DNA of 64,000 nucleotides, taken from Hirudinaria manillensis. Lineage: Eukaryota; Annelida; Clitellata; Hirudinida; Hirudinidae. The stretch lies in the NCBI GenBank assembly GCA_034509925.1, contig CM067533.1:5973535-6037534 (forward strand). The letters are read 5' to 3'. A program made the position numbers and the translations under genes. Shown in pieces: positions 14,691 to 26,975 of the stretch (the stretch's first letter is position 1; each line of letters opens with the position of its first letter). The notes beneath the pieces are model-generated. The model was not told where the DNA came from. It made no database searches and saw only the letters and a program-made list of their open reading frames with translations.

Positions 14691-14857
14691 ATAGTCACGA
14701 TATACGATTGGTCCGAAATGATAATTTGTGTGTGTGTGTTTGTGGTCCATAAAAGAGGAAGGCCTAGCATTGTTCACCTACGAAGTTGATTGACTTTTTG
14801 CAACCTTTGAAAGCTAAAAAATAACTTTACGATGTTCAACAACTCTTGTGCAACCGA

Positions 14858-14937
14858 CGATGGTGATGATGATGATGATGATAACGATCACAGTGATGGT
14901 GATGATTATGATGATGAAGGTGATGATGATAATGATC
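14858..14937. repeat. (GAT)n-type array, single 45-bp subunit
   Basis: GAT/GGT triplets containing the phrase ACGATCACAGTGATGGTGAT once. In copy 2 (about 24050-24166) this subunit is present twice in tandem. Confidence 0.8.
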
Positions 14938-15077
14938 CGTCGCGGAAACCAATAACTGTACAGAATATTCATTCACAACCTGCGTAGAAATGAGGTGATC
15001 TCAATCGGGTTGACGGGAGATCATTTAGGATGATAATTAACAACAAGCCGATGTTGTCATTGTTGTGATCGTTTCGG

Positions 15078-15078
15078 A

Positions 15079-15115
<37 letters not shown>

Positions 15116-15186
15116 GCTGCTGTTGTTGCTGCTGTTGTTGTTGCTGTCGTTGTTGTTGTTGTTGTTGTTGTTGTTGCTGCTGCTGC
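15078..15186. repeat. (GTT/GCT)n array
   Basis: About 110 bp of GTT triplets with GCT interruptions; the copy 2 equivalent at 24307-24356 is only about 50 bp. Poly-Gln, poly-Thr and poly-Val frames here are array artefacts. Confidence 0.9.
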
Positions 15187-15843
15187 CTGGTTAACATTAA
15201 TTTGTTTATTTTTGCATTCATTCCAGCAACCAAACAACCAGTTAAAGTCAAACAACCATCCACAAAACCTGCTCTGAAAGTGTTTCGAAGACACTTGATT
15301 CAAATAACGATGCTCTTGAGTTCACGTGAACCAATTCCACTTCATCACAATTTCCTTAAGAAAAAATAATGCAATTAATATTATTAAAATATGTTGAATC
15401 ATAAAATAATTATTAATACATATTTGATCTAAAATGAATTTCATTTCACCCAAATTACACAGAAAACCAATTATAATACAATTATAAACATGAATTTCAG
15501 TTTATAATTTTAAAAATAAGGTCATAACATTGCAATTATTATTTAAATCTGATTTATTTGTTTATCCTTTTTAATTTGCATGTTATTACTTTTATTTTTC
15601 TATTATTTTTAAAATTATTTGCATTTATTTATTTATTTATTTTTAATCAGAACAAACAAAAGTGTGAAATCATTTGGATTACGGACGAGGTATGTTAGGA
15701 ATTCGCCTGGAGGTCTGAAACCATCACCTGTAGTGTTTCATAATTTCAGTTGAATTGGATTATCACCTGGATTGAAATTAATTAAAATAATTATAATTAG
15801 ATAATATTACGTGACCTTAAATCAATTATAATTTTATTTATAA

Positions 15844-16213
15844 CTAGTGGAGCCCAGCCACGCGTTGCTGTGGCTCAATCTGATTATTAATTTTATAAGA
15901 AAGAAATTTTCAAATATGTTTATTTTTACAATTTCACAATGCTTGAGTTATTACGTTATTTTAAGCTTTTTAATGTCTCGCTAAAGTTTATTTATACAGA
16001 AGATCAGGCAGTGACGTTATCGTGGCAAGATGGCAGGATTTTCAAAAAAAGCATATTTTTACACGATATAATTGTGGCATATATATGAAACCTATATACA
16101 AACACTGCCCTGATCGAGCACTATGTTGTGTCAAAATTACAAAGCAATTGGTTAAGTACTTTCAGAGAACATTTGCATGTTACAAATACACATTGCATTT
16201 TTATTTATATAGA
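15844..16213 (-). mobile_element. Non-autonomous Helitron-like element, copy 1
   Basis: Read on the minus strand, the 370-bp element starts with TCTATATAAATAAAAATG and ends in CTAG. Twelve bases before that end is a hairpin (AGCCAC 15856-15861 pairing with GTGGCT 15870-15875, 8-base loop). The flanking bases on the minus strand are A on the 5' side and T on the 3' side. A 5' TC, a 3' hairpin followed by CTRR, insertion between A and T, and no target duplication are the defining Helitron features. No Rep/helicase frame is present, so it is non-autonomous. The short frame on the plus strand (16022-16234) is not a gene. Confidence 0.75.
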
Positions 16214-16397
16214 TTTATTTTATTTACGTCTTAATTTATTTATATGTTATTACAAGTAATTCAACGTAACAGTTTGAGATGCGCGTTCCTCAATACTTCG
16301 GATTATCTTCCAAATATCTTAAAGACATGTATTTACATATTACATAAATAATTAATTGAAGTATAAATTATAAGCAGTTATGATTTAACTACGATAT

Positions 16398-16600
16398 TAT
16401 AATCAGTTTTAATTTGCATATTATTATTATCAGTTTTAATTTGCATATTATTATAATCAGTTTTAATTTGCATATTATTATAATCAGTTTTAATTTGCAT
16501 ATTATTATAATCAGTTTTAATTTGCATATTATTATAATCAGTTTTAATTTGCATATTATTATAATCAGTTGTAATTTGCATATTATTATAATCAGTTTCA
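16398..16600. repeat. 27-bp minisatellite, 7 units
   Basis: Unit AATCAGTTTTAATTTGCAT plus ATTATTAT, repeated seven times with few changes. Since 27 is a multiple of three, all frames show a 9-residue period and stay open. Copy 2 has only three units. Confidence 0.93.
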
Positions 16601-16706
16601 ATTGAAATGTTATTATGTTCCTGTTCTCCTAAAAAACTCAGTTAAGATAAATAAATTGTTCCTAATAAACTTGACCTCCCATTGTTTGCTTTGTCGACAC
16701 CGTGCC

Positions 16707-16790
16707 CTTGGAAATTGTAATTTACGATAATTGTAATTGTAATTTACGATAATTTTAACTGTAATTTACAATAATTTGAACGTAAACATC
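16707..16790. repeat. Short repeat of GTAATTTACGATAATT
   Basis: Three to four imperfect units of GTAATTTACGATAATTGTAA. The copy 2 equivalent (25769-25850) has one more unit. Confidence 0.75.
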
Positions 16791-17139
16791 CATTTTATTA
16801 CGTCCCGAAACGTTTAGAGCTTTTTGCAAGATCATGCCAAACATTATATAATATATTAACTTGATTTTTGTTTATTTGAGCAATAATATAATCATGAATT
16901 CTTTGGGCAACAAGGTGATGAATTTGCTAACAAGAAAAAAAAAACGTTAAGATAATGGAAAATAAGAAAAACAGAAAGATGGAAATGACGAGAGTTGATT
17001 GGTCGCGCATGAATTATTGCAAGGGAATCAACCAAGCGTGACACGACATTTCCTTTCTGAAGAAGCAACTGCTTGCTGTCAATCCCTTGTTATTGATGAG
17101 GACAATAACCTCTTGACGACGTGGGCCAATGATAATCAT

Positions 17140-17175
17140 TTTGACGACGACGACGACGATGATGATGATGATGAC
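17140..17175. repeat. Short (GAC/GAT)n array
   Basis: Twelve GAY triplets; the copy 2 equivalent (26216-26255) is slightly longer. Confidence 0.8.
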
Positions 17176-17464
17176 AACTGCGGTCGTCATCATATTGACG
17201 ATGGGGTGATGACGATCACAGCCGCGACCGCCTTCCACGCGCCGGAGGATGACGCATGACTGAATTGGTTTTCCAACGTCATGAGTGATGCTCACTTCGC
17301 GTCTGGAAAGGTGGGCGGAAAGGGTGTTAAAGACGAGTTTTCCATCACAAACTGCACCACGGAACCATCAAATGTTCAGAATATTTCACTCCGATGTCTT
17401 CCTCTCCGTTGACTGTTGCCATGGTTATCAGGATCACAACCATCACCTTACACTATCTGTGTGT

Positions 17465-17612
17465 CATCATCATCTTCATCGTCGTCATCGCCATCATCAT
17501 CTTCGTAGTCGTCTTCATTGTCATCATCATCACCACCACTATCATCATCATCATCATCATTGTCATCATCACCATCATCACCATCGTCGTCGTCAAATAT
17601 CATCAGCATCAT
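17465..17612. repeat. Compound (ATC/GTC)n array
   Basis: About 150 bp of ATC/GTC/ACC triplets. It gives poly-His and poly-Ile frames on the plus strand that recur with almost the same sequence in copy 2 (26545-26692). I treat these frames as array artefacts. Confidence 0.85.
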
Positions 17613-17839
17613 CACCATCGCTTGCTGGGCTGAAGTTGAATTGTATGGTATTCTTTGTGGTCAAGTTAAAAAATAATAATTTGTTTTCAAATAACCACAT
17701 TTAAAAGTTCAGAGAATTCTTTTTAAAAAAAATTGGTCGCCATGGTTCCTCTTGCAAGATTTTCATTGGCCGAATTTTACAATTGGATAATTTACAAAAT
17801 TAAAAAAAAAAGTTACAAAAGCGTGTTAAATTTTCTACC

Positions 17840-17911
17840 GATGATGATGATAATGATGTTGATGATGATGATGATGACGACGACGACGATTATGATGATG
17901 ATGATGAAGAG
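17840..17911. repeat. (GAT)n array
   Basis: GAT/GAC triplet array in copy 1; copy 2 equivalent at about 26920-26977. Confidence 0.85.
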
Positions 17912-17989
17912 AGGTTGACAGGTCATTCCAGGTCAATGCAGTTTCAGAGGCACGAATAATAGTGATTAATAAGCGCCGAATATTAATGA

Positions 17990-18060
17990 CTTGATGAATA
18001 TTAATGAATGCATGAATATTAATGAATGCATGAATATTAATGATTGGATGACAATTAATA
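17990..18060. repeat. 18-bp repeat, GATGAATATTAATGAATGC type
   Basis: About four units of an 18-bp word containing GAATATTAATGA. The copy 2 equivalent is at about 27060-27128 with minor substitutions. Confidence 0.8.
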
Positions 18061-18584
18061 GCAGCAGACCATCGACCACGTGTTTGCAATTCTTCTCCTG
18101 CGTCCTGCTTTTTCCATCGCCTTTGGTTGTTTTCATTATTATATATTATTATAATTATATTTCATATTTATATTATAAATTATGTTTTTATAAATTATAT
18201 TTTTTTAACTCTTGAAATATATTCTAATAATTTAATTAAAATCCTTTTAAAGCAATTTAATTTCAATTGTTTTTTAGATTGCAAGAAATCAATCAAGAAA
18301 TTACAATCACAATTAGCTGATTAACATTTGCCTCGAAAGTTGAAAAAAGCATCAACATTTGAGATCCAAGGGGGAAAGTAATTATTCCGAAACTCCACCT
18401 GAGGAAGAATCATTTAAAAAGGCATCAATTTCAATCGCCTCGAAATATTTCATTTTATTTCGATATTTTATTTTTCGAAATAATAAAATGAAAAATAAAG
18501 AAAAATAAATAAATAAACGACCGAATTTGCCGAACGTGACAATTCAGCTTTTAAAAGCTTGGAAATTAAAACTTTCAAAGAATC

Positions 18585-18920
18585 GTATTATAATGATTAT
18601 AATAAATTATGAATAACTTGTGTCAATCAATACTCAGAATAAATTATGAATAATTTATGTTGATTAATAATCTGAATAAATTAAGAATAATTTATGTTAA
18701 TTAGTAATCTGAATAAATCATAAATAACGGATCGTAAATAATAATAATCAGAATAACTTAAGAATAGGAAGTAATCGTGATTAATAGCAGGAATGAATTT
18801 TTGGTCACGTGACATATTTTTAAGCAGGGCTTTGCCATTTATAATTTATAATAATTTGTAATAATTTATAATAATGTGTATTAATTTATAACAATTTATA
18901 ATAATTTGTATTAATTTGTA
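18585..18920. repeat. Diverged AT-rich short repeats
   Basis: Imperfect repeats of AATAAATTATGAATAA with ATCTGAATAAATTA at 18585-18760, then repeats of TTTATAATAATTTGTAATAA at 18838-18920. Equivalent blocks lie at about 27670-28015 in copy 2. Confidence 0.65.
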
Positions 18921-20191
18921 ATAATTTAGCAATAAAATATCTCAGATGATAATAATTCAAAGATAATTCTTAGAAATGAGTTTGCAAATGACACAAAATA
19001 AAATGATAAATCTTTTCAATTCAGACATTTTTTCACGAAATTCTATTTTTACAAACGCTTTGATGTTTTTATTTTAAAAAGCAAACTACGAATAATTAAA
19101 ATCTCATGTCCTTTTTTGTCCGAATTTGTGCTTTTTGAAGCATTTAATTTGTTTTCCAATTTAATTGGTAATAAATCAAACATGAAATTAATTTCTTTTT
19201 TTGTATAAAACTCTAACATCAACATTTTTAATGATTTAATAAAATAATAATTAAATAATTAATAATGTAATAATAATAATAATAATTAATAAATTGATTA
19301 AAAATTCAACAAAGATATGAAATGTTAAAAAGCATTCTATGACGTCAGAAACCGAGACAAGCTTTTAAGTCGAGACTCTCAAGGCATTCAAACTGTCTCA
19401 AACAGAATCTCCGGAAGCAAATGAATTATTGAAAAAGTCAGAAAAATAAATTATTATTATTATTATTATTTTATTCCTGTAATTTATTCTTCAAATATTT
19501 TATTTTAAGTGAAAAATAAGATTAATGATTTCGTCGGAATAAAAATAAATTCATCAATTATTCACAAGGCATTTCATACTTTTCTTAAATCAAAAGTAGA
19601 ATTATTCAAAATTCCATTTCTTGGCACAACCACCATAATTTAATAAATTAATATTATTAATAATTTAATAAATTAATATTATTAATATTATTAATAATTT
19701 AATAAATTAAGAAATTAATATTATAATAATATTTAATAATTTAATTAACCATTTAACGTTTAATTAGTACATCGCAACGGCTCTCAATGGCCCTGGGCAT
19801 GAATTGATAATGCTCGTAACATTTATTAACAGTCATTATATTACGGATATTATTATGGATATTATCATGAATAATTAAATAATTAAAAATATGAATCATA
19901 ACATAATTTTCCACTGCTTCCAATCCAACCGCTGAGAGCAGTTAGAAGTTAAAAAGTGATCCGTTCTTGGACACTCCAGCGACCTCTAACGGCTGGAAAA
20001 ATCCAATTAATTCAATCCCAGTTTCAATTCATCAACTTCAATCAATTTCCCATGAGGACTTCAATTTCACCGTCACCTGATTTTGTTTGCCAAAATAAAA
20101 AAAAAAGAACCTCAGACGTGGTTGTCAAGATGATGAGAACAAGGAGCCAGACAAATTGAACCACTTTCAAACTATAACCATCCATTTCAAT

Positions 20192-20445
<254 letters not shown>

Positions 20446-22069
20446 ATTCAATCGATCGATCAGCAACCCGTTTAAATCGGTAGCAATCGATTCTAATCAT
20501 TTCAAGCCCGTGCAATCAATTTCAATCTACCAAATGAAACATTTCAGAAGCGAAAGTCAACTCATTAAATGCAGAAAAATGTCAACAATTGCAAATTGAT
20601 GGGAAAGGCTTTTGAGAGAGTTTAGCGACATCTATCACGGCCTAGACAATTAGGCCACCGTTTCGAAATGGGGCACGTGATTGGCACCATCCCTACTCTT
20701 CTCTGATTGGTTGTCCAAAACGTCACCCCTCCATTGTCTTGCGGTGGCCTCTTCGTCGGTTGGTCAATTTTTACGAAACATTCGTCGGGCAATTGAAAAA
20801 AAAAAGCGCAAAATTAAAAATCTACTTTGTTTTAGTTTCTTCTCGATTCACGAATAATTTTCGATTATGAAATTATGATATTAAAATGCAAAATAAATGA
20901 TTTAATAACGTTAAAAATAAATTGTCGTGTTTTTCATTTAACAAAAAATGTTCCGCGATGCACATTCCAGCCTCACAAGTGATTGGTTGACCTCATGTTT
21001 CATTAAAAATAATTTTTTCTAATTTCAAAATAAATTCGACGAACGATAAAAAAACAAAGGAATCAACATTTTCGTATTTTCCATGTATGAACTCAAAGTA
21101 GGGTGGTTTGGACGATTTGGTGGTACCGACGACATGGGTTTTTTTTTTATCTTGTTTGGGTCTTGGGTGGGTAAAAGGGTGAGTGGAAGGGTGTGCTGTT
21201 GCTATCTTGAACAGAGGAAGAAAATTGAAGATGAATCCATAAGTAATTGCAGCTTCTAACGTCAACATTTCCAAGTTCATTGTCCGTCAGCAGACTCCGT
21301 GGAGCTTAATTTGGCGTCCTATTTCAAGCATCCTCGGTGTCCTTCTTTCGAGCCATTTGTCACTTTATGACTTCTTTCTGGCTCGTAACTCTGTTATTTA
21401 ATTAAGAGATAATTACTTTTCCAATCGTTACTTTTAAATTAACTTTTAGTTCGGTCGCGCATCGTCGGACGGTCGTGGCGGGGCGGCAATTTGGCGGGAA
21501 GTTCGATTCGAAGCGCTTGTGAAGAGCTTGTAATCAATGTTTAGGAATGCGCCTGGTTTGCTTGGCGCTAATCAAATTTATACGCCTGCTGTGGTTCCCG
21601 CTTGCGCATGAGTTGTGCCAAAGGAGTGCTCGACAAATCATTCTGAGGTCTCCTGGACATTATTTTCCTCTGCTTATCCTTAACACGCCACTCTCTTCCA
21701 GCATCACGTCGTCGTCATCATCACCCCGACCTTTGTGGAAATCATAGCTATCAGCATCGTTATCAGCACAGGCACAATCGTCATCAGAATCGCCAAAATT
21801 CAGTGGACACCGTCGTCGTCGTCGTCGTCTTCGTCGTTGTAAATCCAACGAACGCGTCCGCATTTACGATAACAATTATCCGACAGTTTAACTGTCCCCC
21901 GCTTCGATTGCTGATCGGACAGACCGACAAACAGCAACACTCAAAAGGAAATTATGTAAAAATAAAATTTAAATAAGAAGATAATAAGAAGCTTAATTAA
22001 AATTTTAGCTTAATTAATAGAAAAAAAAAGTAAGGAGATTAGGCCAGAGTAAAAAAAATCTCAGATGTA

Positions 22070-22112
22070 GCGGAAGATCGAACTTTAGAGGTATTCCACT
22101 GAGCTAGAAAGG
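22070..22112 (-). other. tRNA-like promoter relic (possible SINE head), copy 1
   Basis: On the minus strand TAGCTCAGTGG (22096-22106) matches the pol III A-box consensus, and AGTTCGATCTT (22075-22085) resembles a B-box. Only about 10 bases separate them, too few for a tRNA, which suggests a tRNA-derived element that has lost its anticodon region. No cloverleaf can be drawn, so it is not called a tRNA. Confidence 0.3.
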
Positions 22113-23014
22113 ACCACCAAACCTGCCGGAATCCGGGTCAGCAAAGTAGAATGAACCCAAGGGTAGCCAAGGGAGGCCCGAGTAGATTTTAAAGTTTTCT
22201 GGTAGGAGAACAATAACCATGTTCGTTCAGAACATCACACAGTGTTGTAATAGTAATGATAATGAATGTATGGACGTTATGATGTAGAAATTCAATGCCT
22301 TAGAGTTGGCTTTATTACTTCTTCATCCATTCTCACAAGTCATGATCACCCATAGTCTTAAGTAGACATCTCGAATACGATTCAAGCACTCAATAAACTT
22401 TTCATATTCCGAAATAAAATGCCGACCAGCAAGTTATTTTCTGTCAAGTATTGGACGAGGAACAGAGACCTATCTACATGGTTGAAAGTATCTGACACCA
22501 TGTCTAGATAATACCATATCTAATACCATATTAGATAACAGTAGTTAAGATGGATTCTCTCCAGGCCGAGTGATCTTTGATCATCTCAAATGAGTCTCCA
22601 GGTATGACTTGGAAATCAACAGTGGGAAATGCCACAGTCCGGCCACCGATACCAGCAGCATAACATTACCGAGCGATGCATTAATATCACTATAAATTAT
22701 TATCGTTTATAAAATCATAATATTATATATTAGTTATTATAATATTTTTACCAATTATATAATATTACTTCAATCGTGAATATATTACTATTATTAATAT
22801 TGTCATTATTGTCGTCATTGATATTATTGTTGTTGTTGTTGTTGTGGTAGCTCGTAAAGCCTTGAAAGAGTAGAAAATGGAACTGTACATCAAGAATGGC
22901 AATCAACATGAACCAATTTTGCCTCTGGCAAGTTACGAATGAAGGAATTTTTAATTGGAAATCTTGCATGAATTAGATTCTCCAGCGCTGTTAAATATCT
23001 ACTCGGACTTTATA

Positions 23015-23205
23015 GGTAACCATGGAGATGTGTATGTTTGTAGGTAACCATGGAAATGCATATGTTTATAAGTAACCACGGAGACGTGTATGTTTATAGA
23101 TAATCATGGAACTGTTTATTCTTGTAGGTAACCATGGAGATGAAGGGGTTTATAGGTAACCATGGAAATGTATATGTTTACAGGTAACCACGGAGATTGT
23201 GACGT
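23015..23205. repeat. 28-bp minisatellite with GGTAACCATGG core, copy 1
   Basis: Seven units start exactly 28 bp apart (23015, 23043, 23071, 23099, 23127, 23155, 23183), each built on GGTAACCATGGAGATG plus a TATGTTTATA-like tail. The core is more conserved than the tail. Confidence 0.92.
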
Positions 23206-24049
23206 GACAGGCTCTGACTTGCAGAAAATGTTTGAGCGAGGAAACGGAAAAATCGATAGAAAACCGTGGAACAATCTGTTGATTCAAAGAAACGTTTTCG
23301 TAAAATTCTGACTCGATTCCCATGAAATCCTGTGAAATAATATAAAAACTACAGACTTTTTGAACGACCCCTTTGATCAATTTAGTTTAATATCTACAGA
23401 AATGAACAGGCACACAAAACTGTGATAATCCATGGTTTTATTAAATGTTTATGAATGTGTAATATTATTGGTGTTTTTTTTTGTATTTATATTGGCATTA
23501 TTTGGTATTATTAAGTAAAATGGCTTTTACTTAATCGCAAGTTGCTCCTACGAATATCTAACTGGCTAAATTTAAAATGAGCAATTTTAATTGTATAAAC
23601 ATATAATAATGATTATTATTGTATATTATATTTATAATTAATTTATTATAATATTAATAATTATTTTTTAGTTACGTCGTCACATTTATAATTTTGTTTT
23701 GAAGATATTTTATGTTGAAAAAAGTCTAAATATTTAATTCAATCTCAGTTGTTGGTCCTGCGGCTGAGATGAAAGTGAGGTGACCAGAGCAACGATGACG
23801 ACGACGACGACGATGATGATGATGATGACGACGATGACGATGGTGGTGGTGGTGATGATGATGATGACAGTGGTGGTAATGGTCACGATATACGATTGGT
23901 CCGAAATGATACTTTGTGTGTGTGTGTGTTTGTGGTCCATAAAAGAGGAAGGCCTAGCATTGTTCACCTAGGAAGTTGATTGACTTTTTGCAACCTTTGA
24001 AAGCTAAAAAATAACTTTATGATGTTCAACAACTCTTGCGCAACCGACG

Positions 24050-24166
24050 ATGGTGATGATGATGATAACGATCACAGTGATGGTGATGATTATGATGATG
24101 AAGGTGATGATAACGATCACAGTGATGGTGATGATTATGATGATGAAGGTGATGATGATAATGATC
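24050..24166. repeat. (GAT)n-type array with doubled 45-bp subunit
   Basis: Two tandem copies of the subunit ending GATGATTATGATGATGAAGG, present once in copy 1. This is a later expansion within the duplication. Confidence 0.85.
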
Positions 24167-25012
24167 CGTCGCGGAAACCAATAACTGTACAGAATATTCA
24201 TTCACAACCTGCGTAGAAATGAGGTGATCTCAATCGGGTTGACGGGAGATCATTTAGGATGATAATTAACAACAAGCCGATGTTGTCGTTGTTGTGATCG
24301 TTTCGGATGTTGTTACTGTTGTTGTTGTTGTTGTTGTTGTTGCTGCTGCTGCTGCCTGGTTAACATTAATTTGTTTATTTTTGCATTCATTCCAGCAACC
24401 AAACAACCAGTTAAAGTCAAACAACCATCCACAAAACCTGCTCTGAAAGTGTTTCGAAGACACTTGATTCAAATAACGATGCTCTTGAGTTCACGTGAAC
24501 CAATTCCACTTCATCACAATTTCCTTAAGAAAAAATAATGCAATTAATATTATTAAAATATGTTGAATCATAAAATAATTATTAATACATATTTGATCTA
24601 AAATGAATTTCATTTCACCCAAATTACACAGAAAACCAATTATAATACAATTATAAACATGAATTTCAGTTTATAATTTTAAAAATAAGGTCATAACATT
24701 GCAATTATTATTTAAATTTGATTTATCTGTTTATCCTTTTTAATTTGCATGTTATTACTTTTATTTTTCTATTATTTTTAAAATTATTTGCATTTATTTA
24801 TTTATTTATTTTTAATCAGAACAAACAAAAGTGTGAAATCATTTGGATTACGGACGAGGTATGTTAGGAATTCGCCTGGAGGTCTGAAACCATCACCTGT
24901 AGTGTTTCATAATTTCAGTTGAATTGGATTATCACCTGGATTGAAATTAATTAAAATAATTATAATTAGATAATATTACGTGACCTTAAATCAATTATAA
25001 TTTTATTTATAA

Positions 25013-25378
25013 CTAGTGGAGCCCAGCCACGCGTTGCTGTGGCTCAATCTGATTATTAATTTTATAAGAAAGAAATTTTCAAATATGTTTATTTTTACAA
25101 TTTCACAATGCTTGAGTTATTACGTTATTTTAAGCTTTTTAATGTCTCTCTAAAGTTTATTTACATAGATCAGGCAGTGACGTAGTCGTGGCAAGATGGC
25201 AGGATTTTCAAAAAAGCATATTTTTACACTATATAGTTGTGGCACATACATGAAACCTACATACAAACAATCCTCTAATCGAGTACTATGTTGTGTCAAA
25301 ATTTCAAAGCAATTGGTTAAGTACTTTCAGAGAACATTTGCATGTTACAAATACACATTGCATTTTTATTTGTATAGA
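25013..25378 (-). mobile_element. Non-autonomous Helitron-like element, copy 2
   Basis: Same termini and same insertion site as the element at 15844-16213, so it was duplicated along with its flanks rather than inserted again. The internal part (about 25148-25378) differs from copy 1 at many positions, while the hairpin end and the flanks are almost unchanged. Confidence 0.75.
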
Positions 25379-25558
25379 TTTATTTTATTTACGTCTTAAT
25401 TTATTTATATGTTATTACAAGTAATTCAACGTAACAGTTTGAGATGCGCGTTCCTCAATACTTCGGATTATCTTCCAAATATCTTAAAGACATGTATTTA
25501 CATATTACATGAATAATTGAAGTATAAATTATAAGCAGTTATGATCTAACTACGATGT

Positions 25559-25652
25559 TATAATCAGTTTTAATTTGCATATTATTATAATCAGTTTTAA
25601 TTTACATATTATTATAATCAGTTTTAATTTGCATATTATTATAATCAGTTTC
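25559..25652. repeat. 27-bp minisatellite, 3 units
   Basis: Same unit as 16398-16600 but only three repeats, showing contraction or expansion after the duplication. Confidence 0.9.
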
Positions 25653-26943
25653 AATTGAAATGTTATTATGTTCCTGTTCTCCTAAAAAACTCAGTTAAGA
25701 TAAATAAATTGTTCCTAATAAACTTGACCTCCCATTGTTTGCTTTGTCGACACCGTGCCCTTGGAAATTGTAATTTACGATAATTGTAATTGTAATTTAC
25801 GATAATTGTAATTGTAATTTACGATAATTTTAACTGTAATTTACAATAATTTGAACGTAAACATCCATTTTATTACGTCCCGAAACGTTTAGAGCTTTTT
25901 GCAAGATCATGCCAAACATTATATATTATATTAACTTGATTTTTGTTTATTTAAGCAATAATATAATCATGAATTCTTTGGGCAACAAGGTGATGAATTT
26001 GCTAACAAGAAAAAATAACGTTAAGATAATGGAAAATAAGAAAAACAGAAAGATGGAAATGACGAGAGTTGATTGGTCGCGCATGAATTATTGCGAGGGA
26101 ATCAACCAAGCGTGACACGACATTTCCTTTCTGAAGAAGCAACTGCTTGCTGTCAATCCCTTGTTATTGATGAGGACAATAACCTCTTGACGACGTGGGC
26201 CAATGATAATCATTTTGACGACGACGATGACGATGATGATGACGATGATGATGACAACTGCAGTCGTCATCATATTGACGATGGGGTGATGACGATCACA
26301 GCCGCGACCGCCTTCCACGCGCCGGAGGATGACGCATGACTGAATTGGTTTTCCAACGTCATGAGTGATGCTCACTTCGCGTCTGGAAAGGTGGGCGGAA
26401 AGGGTGTTAAAGACGAGTTTTCCATCACAAACTGCACCACGGAACCATCAAAAGCACAGAATATTTCACTCCGATGTCTTCCTCTCCGTTGACTGTTGCC
26501 ATGGTTATCAGGATCACAACCATCACCTTACATTATCTGTGTGTCATCATCATCTTCATCGTCGTCATCGCCATCATCATCTTCGTAGTCGTCTTCATTG
26601 TCATCATCATCACCACCACTATCATCATCATCATCATCATTGTCATCATCACCATCATCACCATCGTCGTCGTCAAATATCATCAGCATCATCACCATCG
26701 CTTACTGGGCTGAAGTTGAATTGTATGGTATTCTTTGTGGTCAAGTTAAAAAATAATAATTTATTTCCAAATAACCACATTTAAAAGTTCAGAGAATTCT
26801 TTTTTAAAAAAATTGGTCGCCATGGTTACTCTTGCAAGATTTTCATTGGTCGAATTTTACAATTGGATAATTTAAAAAATTAAAAAAAAAGTTACAAAAG
26901 CATGTTAAATTTTCTATCGATGATGATAATGATGTTGTTGATG

Positions 26944-26975
<32 letters not shown>

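Noticed and set aside
16022-16234. A 70-codon frame inside the Helitron-like element
   Set aside because: No helicase or Rep motif; the copies differ at many positions without respecting codons, and the element is non-autonomous.
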